Below, one piece after another: positions 1-9,400 of a DNA stretch of 64,000 nucleotides. The stretch spans positions 124,001-188,000 of the forward strand of contig QFPW01000001.1 of NCBI GenBank assembly GCA_003241785.1, read 5' to 3'. A program made the position numbers and the translations under genes. The notes beneath the pieces are model-generated. The model did no database searches. It was not told the origin of the DNA and saw only the letters and a list, made by a program, of their open reading frames with translations. The stretch comes from Rhodovulum sulfidophilum. GTDB taxonomy: Bacteria > Pseudomonadota > Alphaproteobacteria > Rhodobacterales > Rhodobacteraceae. Within the stretch, counting starts at the first letter, position 1. Each line of letters begins with the position of its first letter.

Positions 1-1494
1 GCGGCGCTCAAGGTCTACCAGTTCGGCGAGGCGCTGCCGCTCGACCTCGCCGCGCGCGCGGATATCTGCGTGCTGCGCGGGGCGCCGAACGGCAACTATC
101 GCCTGCGCTGCCTGATCGCGAATCTCGCCGCCGCCGGCCGCGTGCTCGTCGACGCGACCGAGGACCACGCCCTCGCGGCGCTCGATCCCGGCTTCATCCG
201 GGCGCCGCTCCGCATTCCCGCGCTGCGCAACTTCCTCGTCGAGGCGGTGCTGCCCCGCCGCGCCGAGATCGGCGCCGCCTTCCGCGACGCGCGCGCCCCC
301 GGCGCGGCCGATCCCGGCCGGCTGCTCGCGGCGCTCGGCGCCCGGCCGCGTCCCCCGGCGAAGGCCGCGCCGGTCACCGTCTTCATGCCGACGAACGGCG
401 TCGGCCTCGGCCACGCCCAGCGCTGCGGGCTGATCGCCTCCGAGATGACGGGCCCGCCGCCGGTCTTCGCCGCCTTCCCGAGCTGCATGCGTCTCGTGAA
501 GAGCTACGGCTTCGACGTGATGCCGCTGATCGGCCGCAGCGCGCAGCACGCCCAGGCGCATGAGAACGACCTCGCGAACTATCTCCGGCTGCGCGGCCTG
601 ACCGGGGGCGGCGGCGCGCTGGTGTTCGACGGCGGCTATGTGTTCGACTCGGTCTACCGCGCCATCCTGGAGCGGCGGCTGCGCGGCGTCTGGATCCGCC
701 GCGGTCTCTGGCAGCGGGGCCAGGACAATTCGATCGCGCTCGACCGCGAGAAGGTCTTCGGCCGGGTGATCGTGCCGAGCGAGGCCTTCGAGGAGCTGAA
801 CGCCGCCTATTCCGAGGGCGACCACGTGCGCGAGGTCGGGCCGATCGTGCGACCGCGCCCGCTCGCGGCCGAGGCGCGCGCGGCGCTGCGCGCGCGGCTC
901 GCGGAACGCTTCGGCCAGCCCTTCGACCGGCTCGTGGTCTCGCTGCTCGGGGGTGGGGTGGCGGCGGATCGCGGCGCGCAGATCCAGGCGATCTGCGGCA
1001 TGATGGAGCGCCGGTCGGACACGCTGCACCTGATCGTGGTCTGGCCGACCGCGACGGTCCAGCCGGTCTGGTTCAACTGGCCCCGCTCGCGCGTCGTGCG
1101 CACGCACCGCGCCGGGGTGATCGCCGCCGCCGCCGACCTCTGCCTCAGCGCCGCCGGCTACAACTCGTTCCACGAGGCGCTCTACAACCAGGTGCCGACG
1201 ATCTTCATCCCGCAGACCGCCGCCTTCATGGACGACCAGCGGGCGCGCGCCATCGCCGCCCGCGACCGCGGCGTCGCGGGCATGGTCGAGGCCCAGGCGC
1301 TGATGACGCTCGACCGCGAGATCGGCCGGGTGCTCGACGAGGGGCTCGGCGAAACCTTCCGCGCCCGGCTCGGGGCGCTCGACCTGCCACCCCCCGGCGC
1401 GGCCGCGGCCGCCCGGCTCATCGAGGAGTTCACGCATGGAGGCGACGCGCTGGACCGCGATCCTGTCGCGGATCGACCCGCGGGACGCGGCTGA
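1..1494 (+). CDS. MurG-like glycosyltransferase, 5' end missing
   Basis: The frame is open from base 1, so the window begins inside this gene; 497 residues are visible and the start lies outside. The fold looks like the GT-B/MurG class that transfers a sugar from a nucleotide donor. A GLGHAQR segment lies at about residues 135-141, where MurG-like enzymes have their glycine-rich N-lobe loop. A C-terminal nucleotide-sugar site is suggested by LLGGG near residue 315 and GYNSFHEAL at 386-394, followed by a conserved-looking PQTAAFMDDQ stretch. The last 59 bases overlap the next gene, which suggests coupling. Substrate and acceptor cannot be read from the sequence. An internal GTG at 70 could serve as a start, but the upstream residues continue the same style of protein. 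Confidence 0.75.
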   Translation, partial: AALKVYQFGEALPLDLAARADICVLRGAPNGNYRLRCLIANLAAAGRVLVDATEDHALAALDPGFIRAPLRIPALRNFLVEAVLPRRAEIGAAFRDARAPGAADPGRLLAALGARPRPPAKAAPVTVFMPTNGVGLGHAQRCGLIASEMTGPPPVFAAFPSCMRLVKSYGFDVMPLIGRSAQHAQAHENDLANYLRLRGLTGGGGALVFDGGYVFDSVYRAILERRLRGVWIRRGLWQRGQDNSIALDREKVFGRVIVPSEAFEELNAAYSEGDHVREVGPIVRPRPLAAEARAALRARLAERFGQPFDRLVVSLLGGGVAADRGAQIQAICGMMERRSDTLHLIVVWPTATVQPVWFNWPRSRVVRTHRAGVIAAAADLCLSAAGYNSFHEALYNQVPTIFIPQTAAFMDDQRARAIAARDRGVAGMVEAQALMTLDREIGRVLDEGLGETFRARLGALDLPPPGAAAAARLIEEFTHGGDALDRDPVADRPAGRG

Positions 1495-1846
1495 CATCGA
1501 CGATCTCGCGGCCGAGTTCGAGCCGCGCGCCGAGACGCCGGGCCGCGATATCTTCCCCGACTGCGAGGCCTGCCTGATGCCCCGCGCCGCCTTCAAGCGC
1601 GAGGAGGCGGTCGCGATCGGCCTCCGCGTCGCGGCGGAGCCGGCGGACGCGGCCGACCGGGCGATGCGCGTCACCGCCTTCGCGCTGGAGCGGGACGTGG
1701 AGGTCGTGGTCCTTTCCGATTGCGACCGCTCGGGCTTCGAGCGGTTCGGCTTCCGCGTCGAACGCGTGACCGGCGACACCGAGGCGCGGCGCGCGGATTG
1801 CGAGGAACAGATCCGCCGCTTCTGGAGCATCGACCTGCTGCTCTGA
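1436..1846 (+). CDS. Unrecognised 136-residue protein
   Basis: I do not recognise a family. The ATG lies inside the end of the upstream glycosyltransferase gene (59-base overlap, different frame). The product is acidic, without a signal peptide or membrane segment, and has two halves: an N-terminal part rich in Asp/Glu with a CEAC pair, and a C-terminal part with an alternating beta-strand pattern (VEVVVLSD) and a final helix ending in Leu-Leu-Leu. It fills the only open stretch between the glycosyltransferase and the convergent hydrolase, and no better frame exists there, so it is probably real. It may act with the glycosyltransferase, but that rests only on position. Confidence 0.55.
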   Translation: MEATRWTAILSRIDPRDAADIDDLAAEFEPRAETPGRDIFPDCEACLMPRAAFKREEAVAIGLRVAAEPADAADRAMRVTAFALERDVEVVVLSDCDRSGFERFGFRVERVTGDTEARRADCEEQIRRFWSIDLLL

Positions 1847-1849
1847 GCC

Positions 1850-2833
1850 TCAGGCGAGCAGTTCGGCGAGCGCGCGCTCGATCAGCGCGGTCTCCTCGGC
1901 ATAGGCGCCCGGCAGGCCGGCGGCGTGGCCGAAGGGCGAGGCGAGGCGGCGGAGCTCGGCGCCGGGGATCAGCGCAGCCTCCCGCGCGACCTCCTCCGCC
2001 GGGCAGAGCCGGTCGCTCTCGCAGCCCATCAGCGTCACCCGGGCCCGGATCCGCCCCAGCGCCGCGGCCTCGGTCGCGCCGGGCAGGAGGCGGCCCGGAT
2101 CGGCGCTGGCCCAGAGGCGGCAGGCGACCGCGAGATCGGCCGGATCCCGCTCGAGATAGCGCAGCTCCCAGGCTTCCCGCGCCTGCTCCGCGCTCGCGAA
2201 ACCATCGTCGCGGAACAGGCCCGCCGCCTCGTATTCGGCGGACCGCGTCCACCCGGCCACCGCGCCGCCGAAGGCGCGCAGCCGCGCGCAGGGCGTTTCC
2301 CCGCCGGCCGCGCCCTCGAGCGTGTCGAGCATCCGCGCGAGGATCTCGGCCCGCCGCGGCTCCGCGATGCTCGCGGCGCAGACCGCGAGCACCGCGCCGA
2401 CCGCCTCGGGATGGAGCGCGGCCCAGCCGATCGCCTGCGCGCCGGCGATCGACCAGCCGGCGATCAGCCGCGGCCGCGCGACGCCGAGCGCGGTGACGAG
2501 CCGCCTGAGCGCGCGGAGGTTGTCGCGCATCGTGACCGAGGCGAAGGCGGCCCGCGCCTCGTCGGTGAGAAGATGGCTCGGCGCGGTCGAGAGGCCGTCG
2601 CCGAGCAGATCGACCGCGACGATGAAATGCCGGTCGGGGTCGAGCACCCGTCCCGGGCCGATCAGCCGGGTCCAGCCGCGCTCGGTGCCCGGGAACTGGC
2701 CGGGCAGCAGGACCGCGTTCGCCGCCGCCGCGTCGAGCCGGCCCCAGACCTGATAGCCGAGCGCCGCCTCGGTCAGCACCGGCCCGGCCTCGAGCCGGAA
2801 CTCCCCGAGCGGGAAGGCCCGCGGACCGCTCAT
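1850..2833 (-). CDS. MetX-family alpha/beta-hydrolase (homoserine acetyltransferase-like)
   Basis: A 327-residue cytoplasmic alpha/beta-hydrolase resembling the homoserine O-acetyltransferase (MetX) family. The nucleophile elbow is GWSIAG with Ser128; the probable triad is completed by Asp274 (in CESDRLCP) and His303 (in FGHAAG). The N-terminal LGEFRLEAG...LGYQVWGRL and LLPGQFPGTERGW segments match the family layout. Classical MetX enzymes have GGSMGG at the elbow and a longer lid, so this divergent relative may use another acyl acceptor or be a plain hydrolase. It faces the preceding plus-strand gene tail to tail with a 3-base gap. No methionine genes lie nearby, so a role in methionine synthesis is not supported by context. 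Confidence 0.75.
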   Translation of the reverse strand: MSGPRAFPLGEFRLEAGPVLTEAALGYQVWGRLDAAAANAVLLPGQFPGTERGWTRLIGPGRVLDPDRHFIVAVDLLGDGLSTAPSHLLTDEARAAFASVTMRDNLRALRRLVTALGVARPRLIAGWSIAGAQAIGWAALHPEAVGAVLAVCAASIAEPRRAEILARMLDTLEGAAGGETPCARLRAFGGAVAGWTRSAEYEAAGLFRDDGFASAEQAREAWELRYLERDPADLAVACRLWASADPGRLLPGATEAAALGRIRARVTLMGCESDRLCPAEEVAREAALIPGAELRRLASPFGHAAGLPGAYAEETALIERALAELLA

Positions 2834-2997
2834 CGCGATCCGCTCCCGCCACGCGGGAAAGCCGCCTCGATCCTGACATCGCCTCGTGACATGCCGCCGT
2901 CCGTCCCGGCCCGGACGCCGCGCCGGGCGCGGGCCCGGCGGGCTTCATCCTGCGCCGCGGCGAAGCCTGTCGGCTTCCGGCGAAGAAACGGTTAACG

Positions 2998-3438
2998 TCA
3001 GCGGCGGTCGGGACAGACCGCCGGCGCCTCGGCGGCGCGGAACCGGCGCGAGATCTCGCCATCGATCAACAGCGCGAGCTGGTCCTCGCCCGCCACCGCG
3101 ATCTCGGCGCGCAGCGTCCTGCCGTCCTCCTCCCAGACCAGCGTGCCCGCGTCGACCCGGCGCCAGGGCGACAGGCGCCAGAGCTCGCCGCAGCTGTCCT
3201 GGATCATCGTGCCATCCGAGAGGAAGGCGACGAAGACCCCCTCCGGCGCGCCCGGCGTGTCCTCGATCCAGACCCGGTCGGCGATCTCGACCTCCGCGAC
3301 GTCGCCGAGCGAGAGCCCGGGCAGCGCCGGCAGCGGCAGATCGCTCCGCGCGCAGGCGCCGAGCAGCAGGACCGTCCCGATCGCAAACCCGCGCAAGCCC
3401 GCCCCCCGCTCCGATCCCGGCGCCGGATTGGGCGCCAA
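2998..3438 (-). CDS. Small predicted lipoprotein
   Basis: The 146-residue product starts with a short positively charged stretch, a hydrophobic run (FAIGTVLLL) and a lipobox LLGAC with Cys29, so it is predicted to be exported and lipid-modified. The mature part is about 117 residues, acidic, with two further Cys (in DSCGELW and near the C-terminus) that could form a disulfide in the periplasm. I recognise no catalytic motif; the SDGTMIQDSCGELWRL stretch suggests a small beta-barrel domain. It lies 28 bases downstream of the DMT permease on the same strand. The first ATG gives an unusually long n-region, so translation could begin slightly later. Confidence 0.7.
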   Translation of the reverse strand: MAPNPAPGSERGAGLRGFAIGTVLLLGACARSDLPLPALPGLSLGDVAEVEIADRVWIEDTPGAPEGVFVAFLSDGTMIQDSCGELWRLSPWRRVDAGTLVWEEDGRTLRAEIAVAGEDQLALLIDGEISRRFRAAEAPAVCPDRR

Positions 3439-3466
3439 ACCCGCCTCCGATGCAAGCCTCTCGCGA

Positions 3467-4378
3467 TCAGTCCCCGACCGGCGCGGCGGCGTCGCTCTCG
3501 GGCGGCCGGATCCCGAGCCGCTTCTGCCGCAGAAGCGTGTAAAGGCCGGCGGCGAGGATCAGCGCGGCGCCGGCCAGCGTCATCCCGTCGGGCCGCTCGT
3601 TGAAGAACGCGATCCCGAGGATGCCGATGAAGACGAGCTGGAAATAGGCGAAGGGCTGCACCACGCTCGCCTCGGCGACCTCGTAGACCTTGATGAGCAG
3701 GAAGTGCCCCGCCACCGCCTGCAGGCAGAGCATCGCCATCCAGATCCAGTCGGCGCCGTGGATCGGCGTCCAGAAGAACGGCACCGCGAGGGTCGAGACC
3801 AAAGCGCCGACCACCCCGGTATAGAAGAAGGTCGTGTCCGCGCTGTCCTGCCAGGCGACCCGGCGGGTCAGCAGAGAATAGATCGCGAACATGAACGCCC
3901 CGGCGAGCGGGTACACCGCCGCCGGATCGAAGACGCGAAAGCCCGGCCGCAGGATAATGACGACGCCGAGGAGCCCGACCAGGATCGCGACCCCGCGGCG
4001 CCAGCCGACGTATTCGCCGAGCAAGGGCCCGGCGAGCGCGGCGACGAGCAGCGGATAGACCGCGAAGATCGAATGCGTGGCGATCAGCCCGAGCTTCACG
4101 AAGGCGATCACCGTGACCCAGATCTCGACGATCAGGAGGACGCCGCGGGTGATCTGCAGCCTGGGATGCGCCGAGCGCGCCACCCGCCGGAGCCCGCCGC
4201 CGCGCGCCACCGACCAGACCACGGTGACGATCGCGAAGAACCAGAAGCGCACCGTCACGACGGTGATCACGTGATAGTTGGTGGCGAGATAGCGCGAGAC
4301 CCCGTCCTGCAGCGCGAAGATGAGGGAGACGAGGATCATCAGCAGGATGCCGAGCCTCGGGTTGTTCTGGGTGCTCAC
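3467..4378 (-). CDS. EamA/DMT-superfamily permease
   Basis: A 303-residue inner-membrane protein with about ten hydrophobic helices in two five-helix halves, the layout of EamA (drug/metabolite) transporters. I set the start at GTG 4378, because GTGA there overlaps the TGA stop of the upstream methyltransferase by four bases, a classic coupling signal, and because the residues that follow (VSTQNNPRLG) run directly into the first membrane helix. The longer open frame upstream only mirrors mnmD. The family exports or imports small metabolites; the substrate is unknown. The C-terminus is a short polar tail (RLGIRPPESDAAAP). Confidence 0.9.
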   Translation of the reverse strand: MSTQNNPRLGILLMILVSLIFALQDGVSRYLATNYHVITVVTVRFWFFAIVTVVWSVARGGGLRRVARSAHPRLQITRGVLLIVEIWVTVIAFVKLGLIATHSIFAVYPLLVAALAGPLLGEYVGWRRGVAILVGLLGVVIILRPGFRVFDPAAVYPLAGAFMFAIYSLLTRRVAWQDSADTTFFYTGVVGALVSTLAVPFFWTPIHGADWIWMAMLCLQAVAGHFLLIKVYEVAEASVVQPFAYFQLVFIGILGIAFFNERPDGMTLAGAALILAAGLYTLLRQKRLGIRPPESDAAAPVGD

Positions 4379-5190
4379 ATCGGTTGGTCCGGGTTCGGGT
4401 CTGGCGCGAAGGACTGGCACCGGGTGTCGCGGGCCAGCCGCGGACGCCGATCCCACGCGCGGGTCATGTGCTTCTTGCGGCCGAAGCCCGGCCGCCGCTC
4501 GACCCGCAGGCCGGCGGCTTCCAGCGCCGCGCGGACCTTCGCCGCGGCGGTGTAGGTCGAAAGGGTCGCGGCGGGAAAGCATCGCTCCGCGATCGCCGAG
4601 ATCAGGGCGGGTTCCCAGAGCTCCGGGTTTCGCGCGGGGCTGAACCCGTCGAGGAACCAGGCGTCGGCGCGGCCGCGCCAGCCCGGCACGGTCTCGCGCG
4701 CGTCACCTTCGATCACCTCGATCTCGATCGCGCCGCCCGCGCCCGCTCCCGCCGCCGGATCGGAAAGCGAGAAGACTCGCTCGCCCCGATCCCAGGCCGC
4801 GACCATCGCCGCCGCCAGCGGAGCGAGCTCCGGCCAGGGCGCCAGCGCCCGGGCCATGTCGGGCGCCGTGACCGGATGCGCCTCGAAGGCGGTGTAGCGA
4901 AGCGTCCCGGCGCATCCGGCCCGACGCCAGGCGATGGCGGCTGCGAGCGCGTTGAGCCCGGTCCCGAAGCCCGTCTCGGCGATCTGGAAGGGGCGCGCGA
5001 TGCTCCGACGCGACGGAAACGTCGCCCGCTCCGCGAAACGCGCCGGCAGTCCGTTGCCCTCGATGAACACATGCCGCTTCTCGGCGAGGGCGTCCTCGTC
5101 GCCGTAGTAGCCTTCGCCGTAGCGCGCGGAGACCGGGACGTCGCCGTCCCGCCAAGTCACCTCGGCCTCTCGCGGAGGCGGGCGTTCCAT
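4375..5190 (-). CDS. mnmD: tRNA U34 5-methylaminomethyl-2-thiouridine methyltransferase (MnmD)
   Basis: A 271-residue SAM-dependent methyltransferase of the MnmC N-terminal (DUF752) type, which completes the mnm5s2U modification at tRNA position 34. Visible features are the opening V-x-W-R-D-G-x-x-P...FGEGYY-like block (here ARYGEGYYGDEDA), the SAM loop AETGFGTGLN at 71-80 and the catalytic-site motif DGFSPARNPE at 181-190, followed by a C-terminal part with FGRKKHM. In E. coli this domain is fused to an FAD domain in MnmC; here that half is a separate gene starting 51 bases away on the opposite strand. The stop overlaps the start of the downstream permease. Confidence 0.92.
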   Translation of the reverse strand: MERPPPREAEVTWRDGDVPVSARYGEGYYGDEDALAEKRHVFIEGNGLPARFAERATFPSRRSIARPFQIAETGFGTGLNALAAAIAWRRAGCAGTLRYTAFEAHPVTAPDMARALAPWPELAPLAAAMVAAWDRGERVFSLSDPAAGAGAGGAIEIEVIEGDARETVPGWRGRADAWFLDGFSPARNPELWEPALISAIAERCFPAATLSTYTAAAKVRAALEAAGLRVERRPGFGRKKHMTRAWDRRPRLARDTRCQSFAPDPNPDQPM

Positions 5191-5241
5191 GATCTAAACC
5201 TCGCGCCGAAATTTTGTGCACTCATAGGGCCGCGGACGGAA

Positions 5242-6369
5242 ATGCGAAAGGGCGAGACGACCGATATCCTGGTGGTGGGCGGCGGAATCTTCGGCCTCGC
5301 CTGCGCCCACGCCTGCCTCGACCGCGGCCGCCAGGTGACGCTCGTCGACGCGAGCCTCCCCGGCGCGGGGGCGAGCGGCGGGCCGGTCGGCGCGCTCTCG
5401 CCGCATCTCCCGGAAAAATGGAACGAAAAGAAGGCGGCGCAGCTCCGGGCCCTCATCGCGGCGGAGGCCTATTGGGCGCGGATCGCCGCGTTCTCGGGCC
5501 TCGATCCCGGCTATGCGCGGCTCGGCCGGTTCCTCCCGCTCGCCTCCGAGGCGGCCCGCGCGCGCGCCGAGGCGCAGGCCCGGAACGCCGCCGAATTCTG
5601 GCCCGCGCCGTTCCGCTGGGAGCTGTCGGCCCCGGAGGCGATCCCCTTCGCCGCGCCGCATGGCGCCGTCTTCGAGACCCTCTCGGCCCGGATCGATCCG
5701 CCGCGCGCGATCGCGGCGCTGACCGAGGCGCTGCGGCGGCGGGGCGGCGAAGTCCTCACCCGTCGCCCGGTCCGCGCCGTCACCGAGGGCCGCGCCGAGA
5801 CCGACGCCGGCCCGATCGCCGCCCGGGCGATCCTGCTCGCGCCCGGCACCGGCGCCGGACCGCTCGCGGCGCCCATCCTCGGCCGCGACCCGTTCCAGGG
5901 CGTGAAGGGCCAGGCCGCGCGGCTCGCCCCCGCGCACCCGCTCGCGACGCCGATGATCTACGCCGACGGGCTCTATATCGTCCCGCACGCCGACGGCACG
6001 GTCGGCGTCGGCGCCACCAGCGAGAACAGCTATGCCGATCCCTTCGCGACCGACGCCGCGCTCGACGCGCTGCTCGCCCGCGCGACCGAGATCCTGCCCC
6101 CGCTCGAAGGCGCCGAAGTGCGCGCCCGTTGGGCCGGCCTGCGCCCGCGCGGGCCGCGCCCCGAGCCGATGCTGGGCCGCCTGCCCGGAACCCGGACGCT
6201 GTTCCTCGCCGCCGGCGCCTTCCGCACCGGCTTCGGCATGGCGCCGCTGGTCGGCGAGATCCTCGCCGCGCTGGTCGCCGGCGAGGACCCGGCGATGCCC
6301 CCGGGCTTCAGCATCGCCGAGCATCTCGCCCGGTTCGACCCCGGGCGATCCCGCATGGAAACCGATTGA
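5242..6369 (+). CDS. mnmC: FAD-dependent oxidase, MnmC C-terminal-domain type
   Basis: A 375-residue DadA/DAO-fold flavoprotein with a dinucleotide-binding GGGIFG at residues 13-18, an acidic strand end (VTLVDAS), and the GGPVGALSPHLPEKW segment that resembles the MnmC FAD domain (removal of the carboxymethyl group from cmnm5U34). The ATG follows the divergent mnmD start by 51 bases, which supports the assignment: the two halves of enterobacterial MnmC are separate, head-to-head genes here. The C-terminal WAGLRPRGPRPEPMLGRLP and FRTGFGMAP blocks are typical of this oxidase class. A generic glycine oxidase function is possible, but the neighbour argues for tRNA modification. Confidence 0.85.
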   Translation: MRKGETTDILVVGGGIFGLACAHACLDRGRQVTLVDASLPGAGASGGPVGALSPHLPEKWNEKKAAQLRALIAAEAYWARIAAFSGLDPGYARLGRFLPLASEAARARAEAQARNAAEFWPAPFRWELSAPEAIPFAAPHGAVFETLSARIDPPRAIAALTEALRRRGGEVLTRRPVRAVTEGRAETDAGPIAARAILLAPGTGAGPLAAPILGRDPFQGVKGQAARLAPAHPLATPMIYADGLYIVPHADGTVGVGATSENSYADPFATDAALDALLARATEILPPLEGAEVRARWAGLRPRGPRPEPMLGRLPGTRTLFLAAGAFRTGFGMAPLVGEILAALVAGEDPAMPPGFSIAEHLARFDPGRSRMETD

Positions 6370-6441
6370 CACCGCCCGCCCCGACCCGGAAGATTCTCGC
6401 AACATAAGATCGCCCGGGCGGCGGCCGCACAGGACAGGCCT

Positions 6442-9400
6442 TTGCATTTCACCAAGCTGCGTCTTCTCGGCTTCAAGAGCTTCGTCGATCCGACGGAGCT
6501 CTTGATCGCGCCCGGCCTCACCGGCGTGGTCGGGCCGAACGGCTGCGGCAAGTCGAACCTGCTCGAGGCGCTGCGCTGGGTGATGGGCGAGACCCGCGCC
6601 AGCGTGATGCGCGGCGACGGGATGGAGGACGTGATCTTCGCGGGTTCCGGCCGGCGCCCGGCGCGCAACCACGCCGAGGTGACGCTGACGCTCGACAACC
6701 GGGGCCGCACCGCGCCGGCCGGCTTCAACGAGGCCGACACGCTCGAGGTGGTGCGCCGGATCACCCGCGACGCCGGCTCGGCCTATCGGGCGAACGGCAA
6801 GGAGGCCCGGGCGCGCGACGTCCAGATGCTGTTCGCCGACGCCTCGACCGGGGCGCAGTCGCCGTCGCTGGTGCGGCAGGGCCAGATCTCGGAGCTCATC
6901 AACGCCAAGCCCCGCGCCCGCCGCCGCGTGCTCGAGGAGGCGGCCGGCATCTCCGGCCTCTACCAGCGCCGGCACGAGGCGGAGCTGAAGCTCCGCGCGA
7001 CCGAGACCAATCTCTCGCGGGTCGGCGACGTGCTCGAGGCGCTCGAGACGCAGCTCGCCCAGCTCTCGCGGCAGGCGCGCCAGGCCGCGCGCTACCGCGA
7101 GATCGCCGAGGGCCTCCGCCGGGCCGAGGCGCTGCTGCTCTGCCGGCTCTGGCGCGACGCCGAGGACGAGCGGATGGCGACGACCATCGCGCTTACCGAC
7201 GCCACCCGCGCCGCCGCCAAGGCCGAGGCGCGCGCCGCCGAGACCGCGCGCCTGCGCGCCGCGGCGGAGGAAGGATTGCCGGCGCTCCGCGAGGAGGATG
7301 CGATCGCCGCGGCGATCCTGCAGCGCGTCCTGCTCGAGGGCGACCGCCACGAGAGCGAGGTCCGCGCCGCGATCCAGACGATCGCGACCATCGAGGGCCA
7401 GATCCGCCAGCTCGCGCAGGACCGCGACCGCGAAGCCGCGCTCGACGCCGACGCCGGCGCGATGGTCGAGCGGCTCGCGGCCGAGACCGCCGAACTCGCG
7501 GCCGAGGAGGAGGGCCACGGCCCCCGCCTCGCCGCCGCGCGCGACGCGGCGGCGGCGGCGGGCGGCGCGCTCGGCGTCGCCGAGGCCGCCTTCTCCGCCC
7601 GGGCCGAGGCCGCCGCGCGGCTGCTGGCCGAGCACGAGGCCGCGACCCGCGCCGAGGCCGATGCCCGCCGCCGCGCCACCGACCTCACCCGCGCGCTCGC
7701 CGAGGCCGAGACCGCCCGCGACGCCGCCGAGGCCGAGCAGGACCGCGCGATCGCGCTTCGCGCCGAGGCCGAGGAAGCCGCGGCGATCGCCGAGGATCGC
7801 GCCGCCGGCGCCGAGGACGCGCTCGCGCGGGCCGAGGAGACGGCGGCCGACCTCCGCCGCGCCGACGCCGAGGCCCGCGCCGCCCGGTCCGAGGCCGAGG
7901 GTGCCGCCCGGGCGCTCGCCTCCGAGGCCAAGGGGCTGCGCGACCTGCTCGACCGCTCGCAAGGAACGGCGCGCGGCATTCTCGACCGGATCACCGTGGC
8001 GCCCGGCTTCGAAGCCGCCTTCGGCGCCGCGCTCGGCGAAGATCTCGCGCTGCCCGCCGTCGAGGCCGGGGCGGAGGCGTCCGGCTGGCTCGGCCTGCCC
8101 CCGCTCGACGCGCCCGCAACGCTGCCCGAAGGCGCCGCGCCGCTCGCGCCGCGGGTCGAGGGCCCGGCCGTGCTCGCCCGCCGCCTCGCCGCGGTCGGCG
8201 TCGTCGACCGCGCGCTCGGCGACCGGCTCCAGCCTTTCCTGGCGCAGGGCCAGCGCCTCGTCAGCCCCGAGGGCGACCTCTGGCGCTGGGACGGGCTGCG
8301 TGTCGCGGCCGGCGCCGCGCCTTCGGCGGCGGCGCAGCGCCTGCGCCAGAAGAACCGCCTGACCGAACTCGAGGCGCGCGGCGCCGAGGCCGAGGACCGC
8401 GCCGAGGCGGCGCGGGCGCGCGAGGCCCAATCCGCCGCCGCCTTCGCCGCCGCCGCCGCCGCCGAGGCCGCCGCGCGCGCCGCGCGCAAGGCGGCCGAGG
8501 CGGCCGCGGCCGAGGCCGAGCGCGCGCATGGCCGCGCCGGAACCGCCGCCGAGGCGCTGGGATCCCGCCTCGCCGCGCTTCGCGCCGGGGTGACGCGCCG
8601 CGCCGACGAGCTCGCCGAGGCGCTGGCCGCCGCCGAGACCGCCGCCGAGACCCTCGCCGATCTCGCCGATCCCGCCGCCGCCAAGGCCGGCGTCGAGGCC
8701 GAACGGCTGCGGGTCGAGAGCGCGCGCCTCACCATGCTGACCCTCCGCGCCGAAGCCGACGAGCTCGATCGCGCCGGGCGCGCCCGCGACCGCCGCCTCG
8801 GCGAGATCGCGCGCGAGCGCGAGGGCTGGGCCGGCCGCCGCGCCTCCGCCGCCGACCGGCTCGCCGGGCTCGACGGGCGGGTCGCCGCCGCCGAGGACGC
8901 GCTGGCCGAGGCCCGCGACCGACCGGCCGAGCTCGAGGCGCGCGGCGAGGACCTCGCGCGCGGGCGCGCCGAGGCCGGGATCCGCCGCGACCGCGCCGCC
9001 CAGGCGCTCGCCGCCGCCGAGGCCGGGCTGCGCGACGCCGGCGCCGCCGACCGCGCCGCTGACCGCGCGGCGGGCGATGCCCGCGAGGCGCGCGCCCGCG
9101 CCGAGGCGCTGGCCGAGGCCGCGCGCGCCCGCGCCGAGGCCGAGGCCGAGCGGCTGACCGCGGAGACCGGCCAGGCGCCCGCCGACCTGCTCGCCGGGCT
9201 CGGCGCCGATCTCCGCGCGATCCCGCCGGCGGTCGAGCTCGAGGCCGAGGTCACCCGGCTGCGCCGCGCCCGCGACGGGCTCGGCGCGGTCAACCTGCGC
9301 GCCGAGGAGGATGCCCGCGCGCTCCAGTCCGAATACGACACGCTGCTCGGCGAACGCATCGATCTCGAGGAGGCGATCAAGAAGCTCCGCCTCGGCATCG

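Noticed and set aside
2834..2997. SAM-type riboswitch before the MetX-like gene
   Set aside because: No conserved SAM-II-like sequence was seen, and the gene itself is a divergent family member.
2988..2998. GTTAAC half-sites for a CtrA-type regulator (also near 31890)
   Set aside because: Only one TTAA half is present at each place, without the second half at the required distance.
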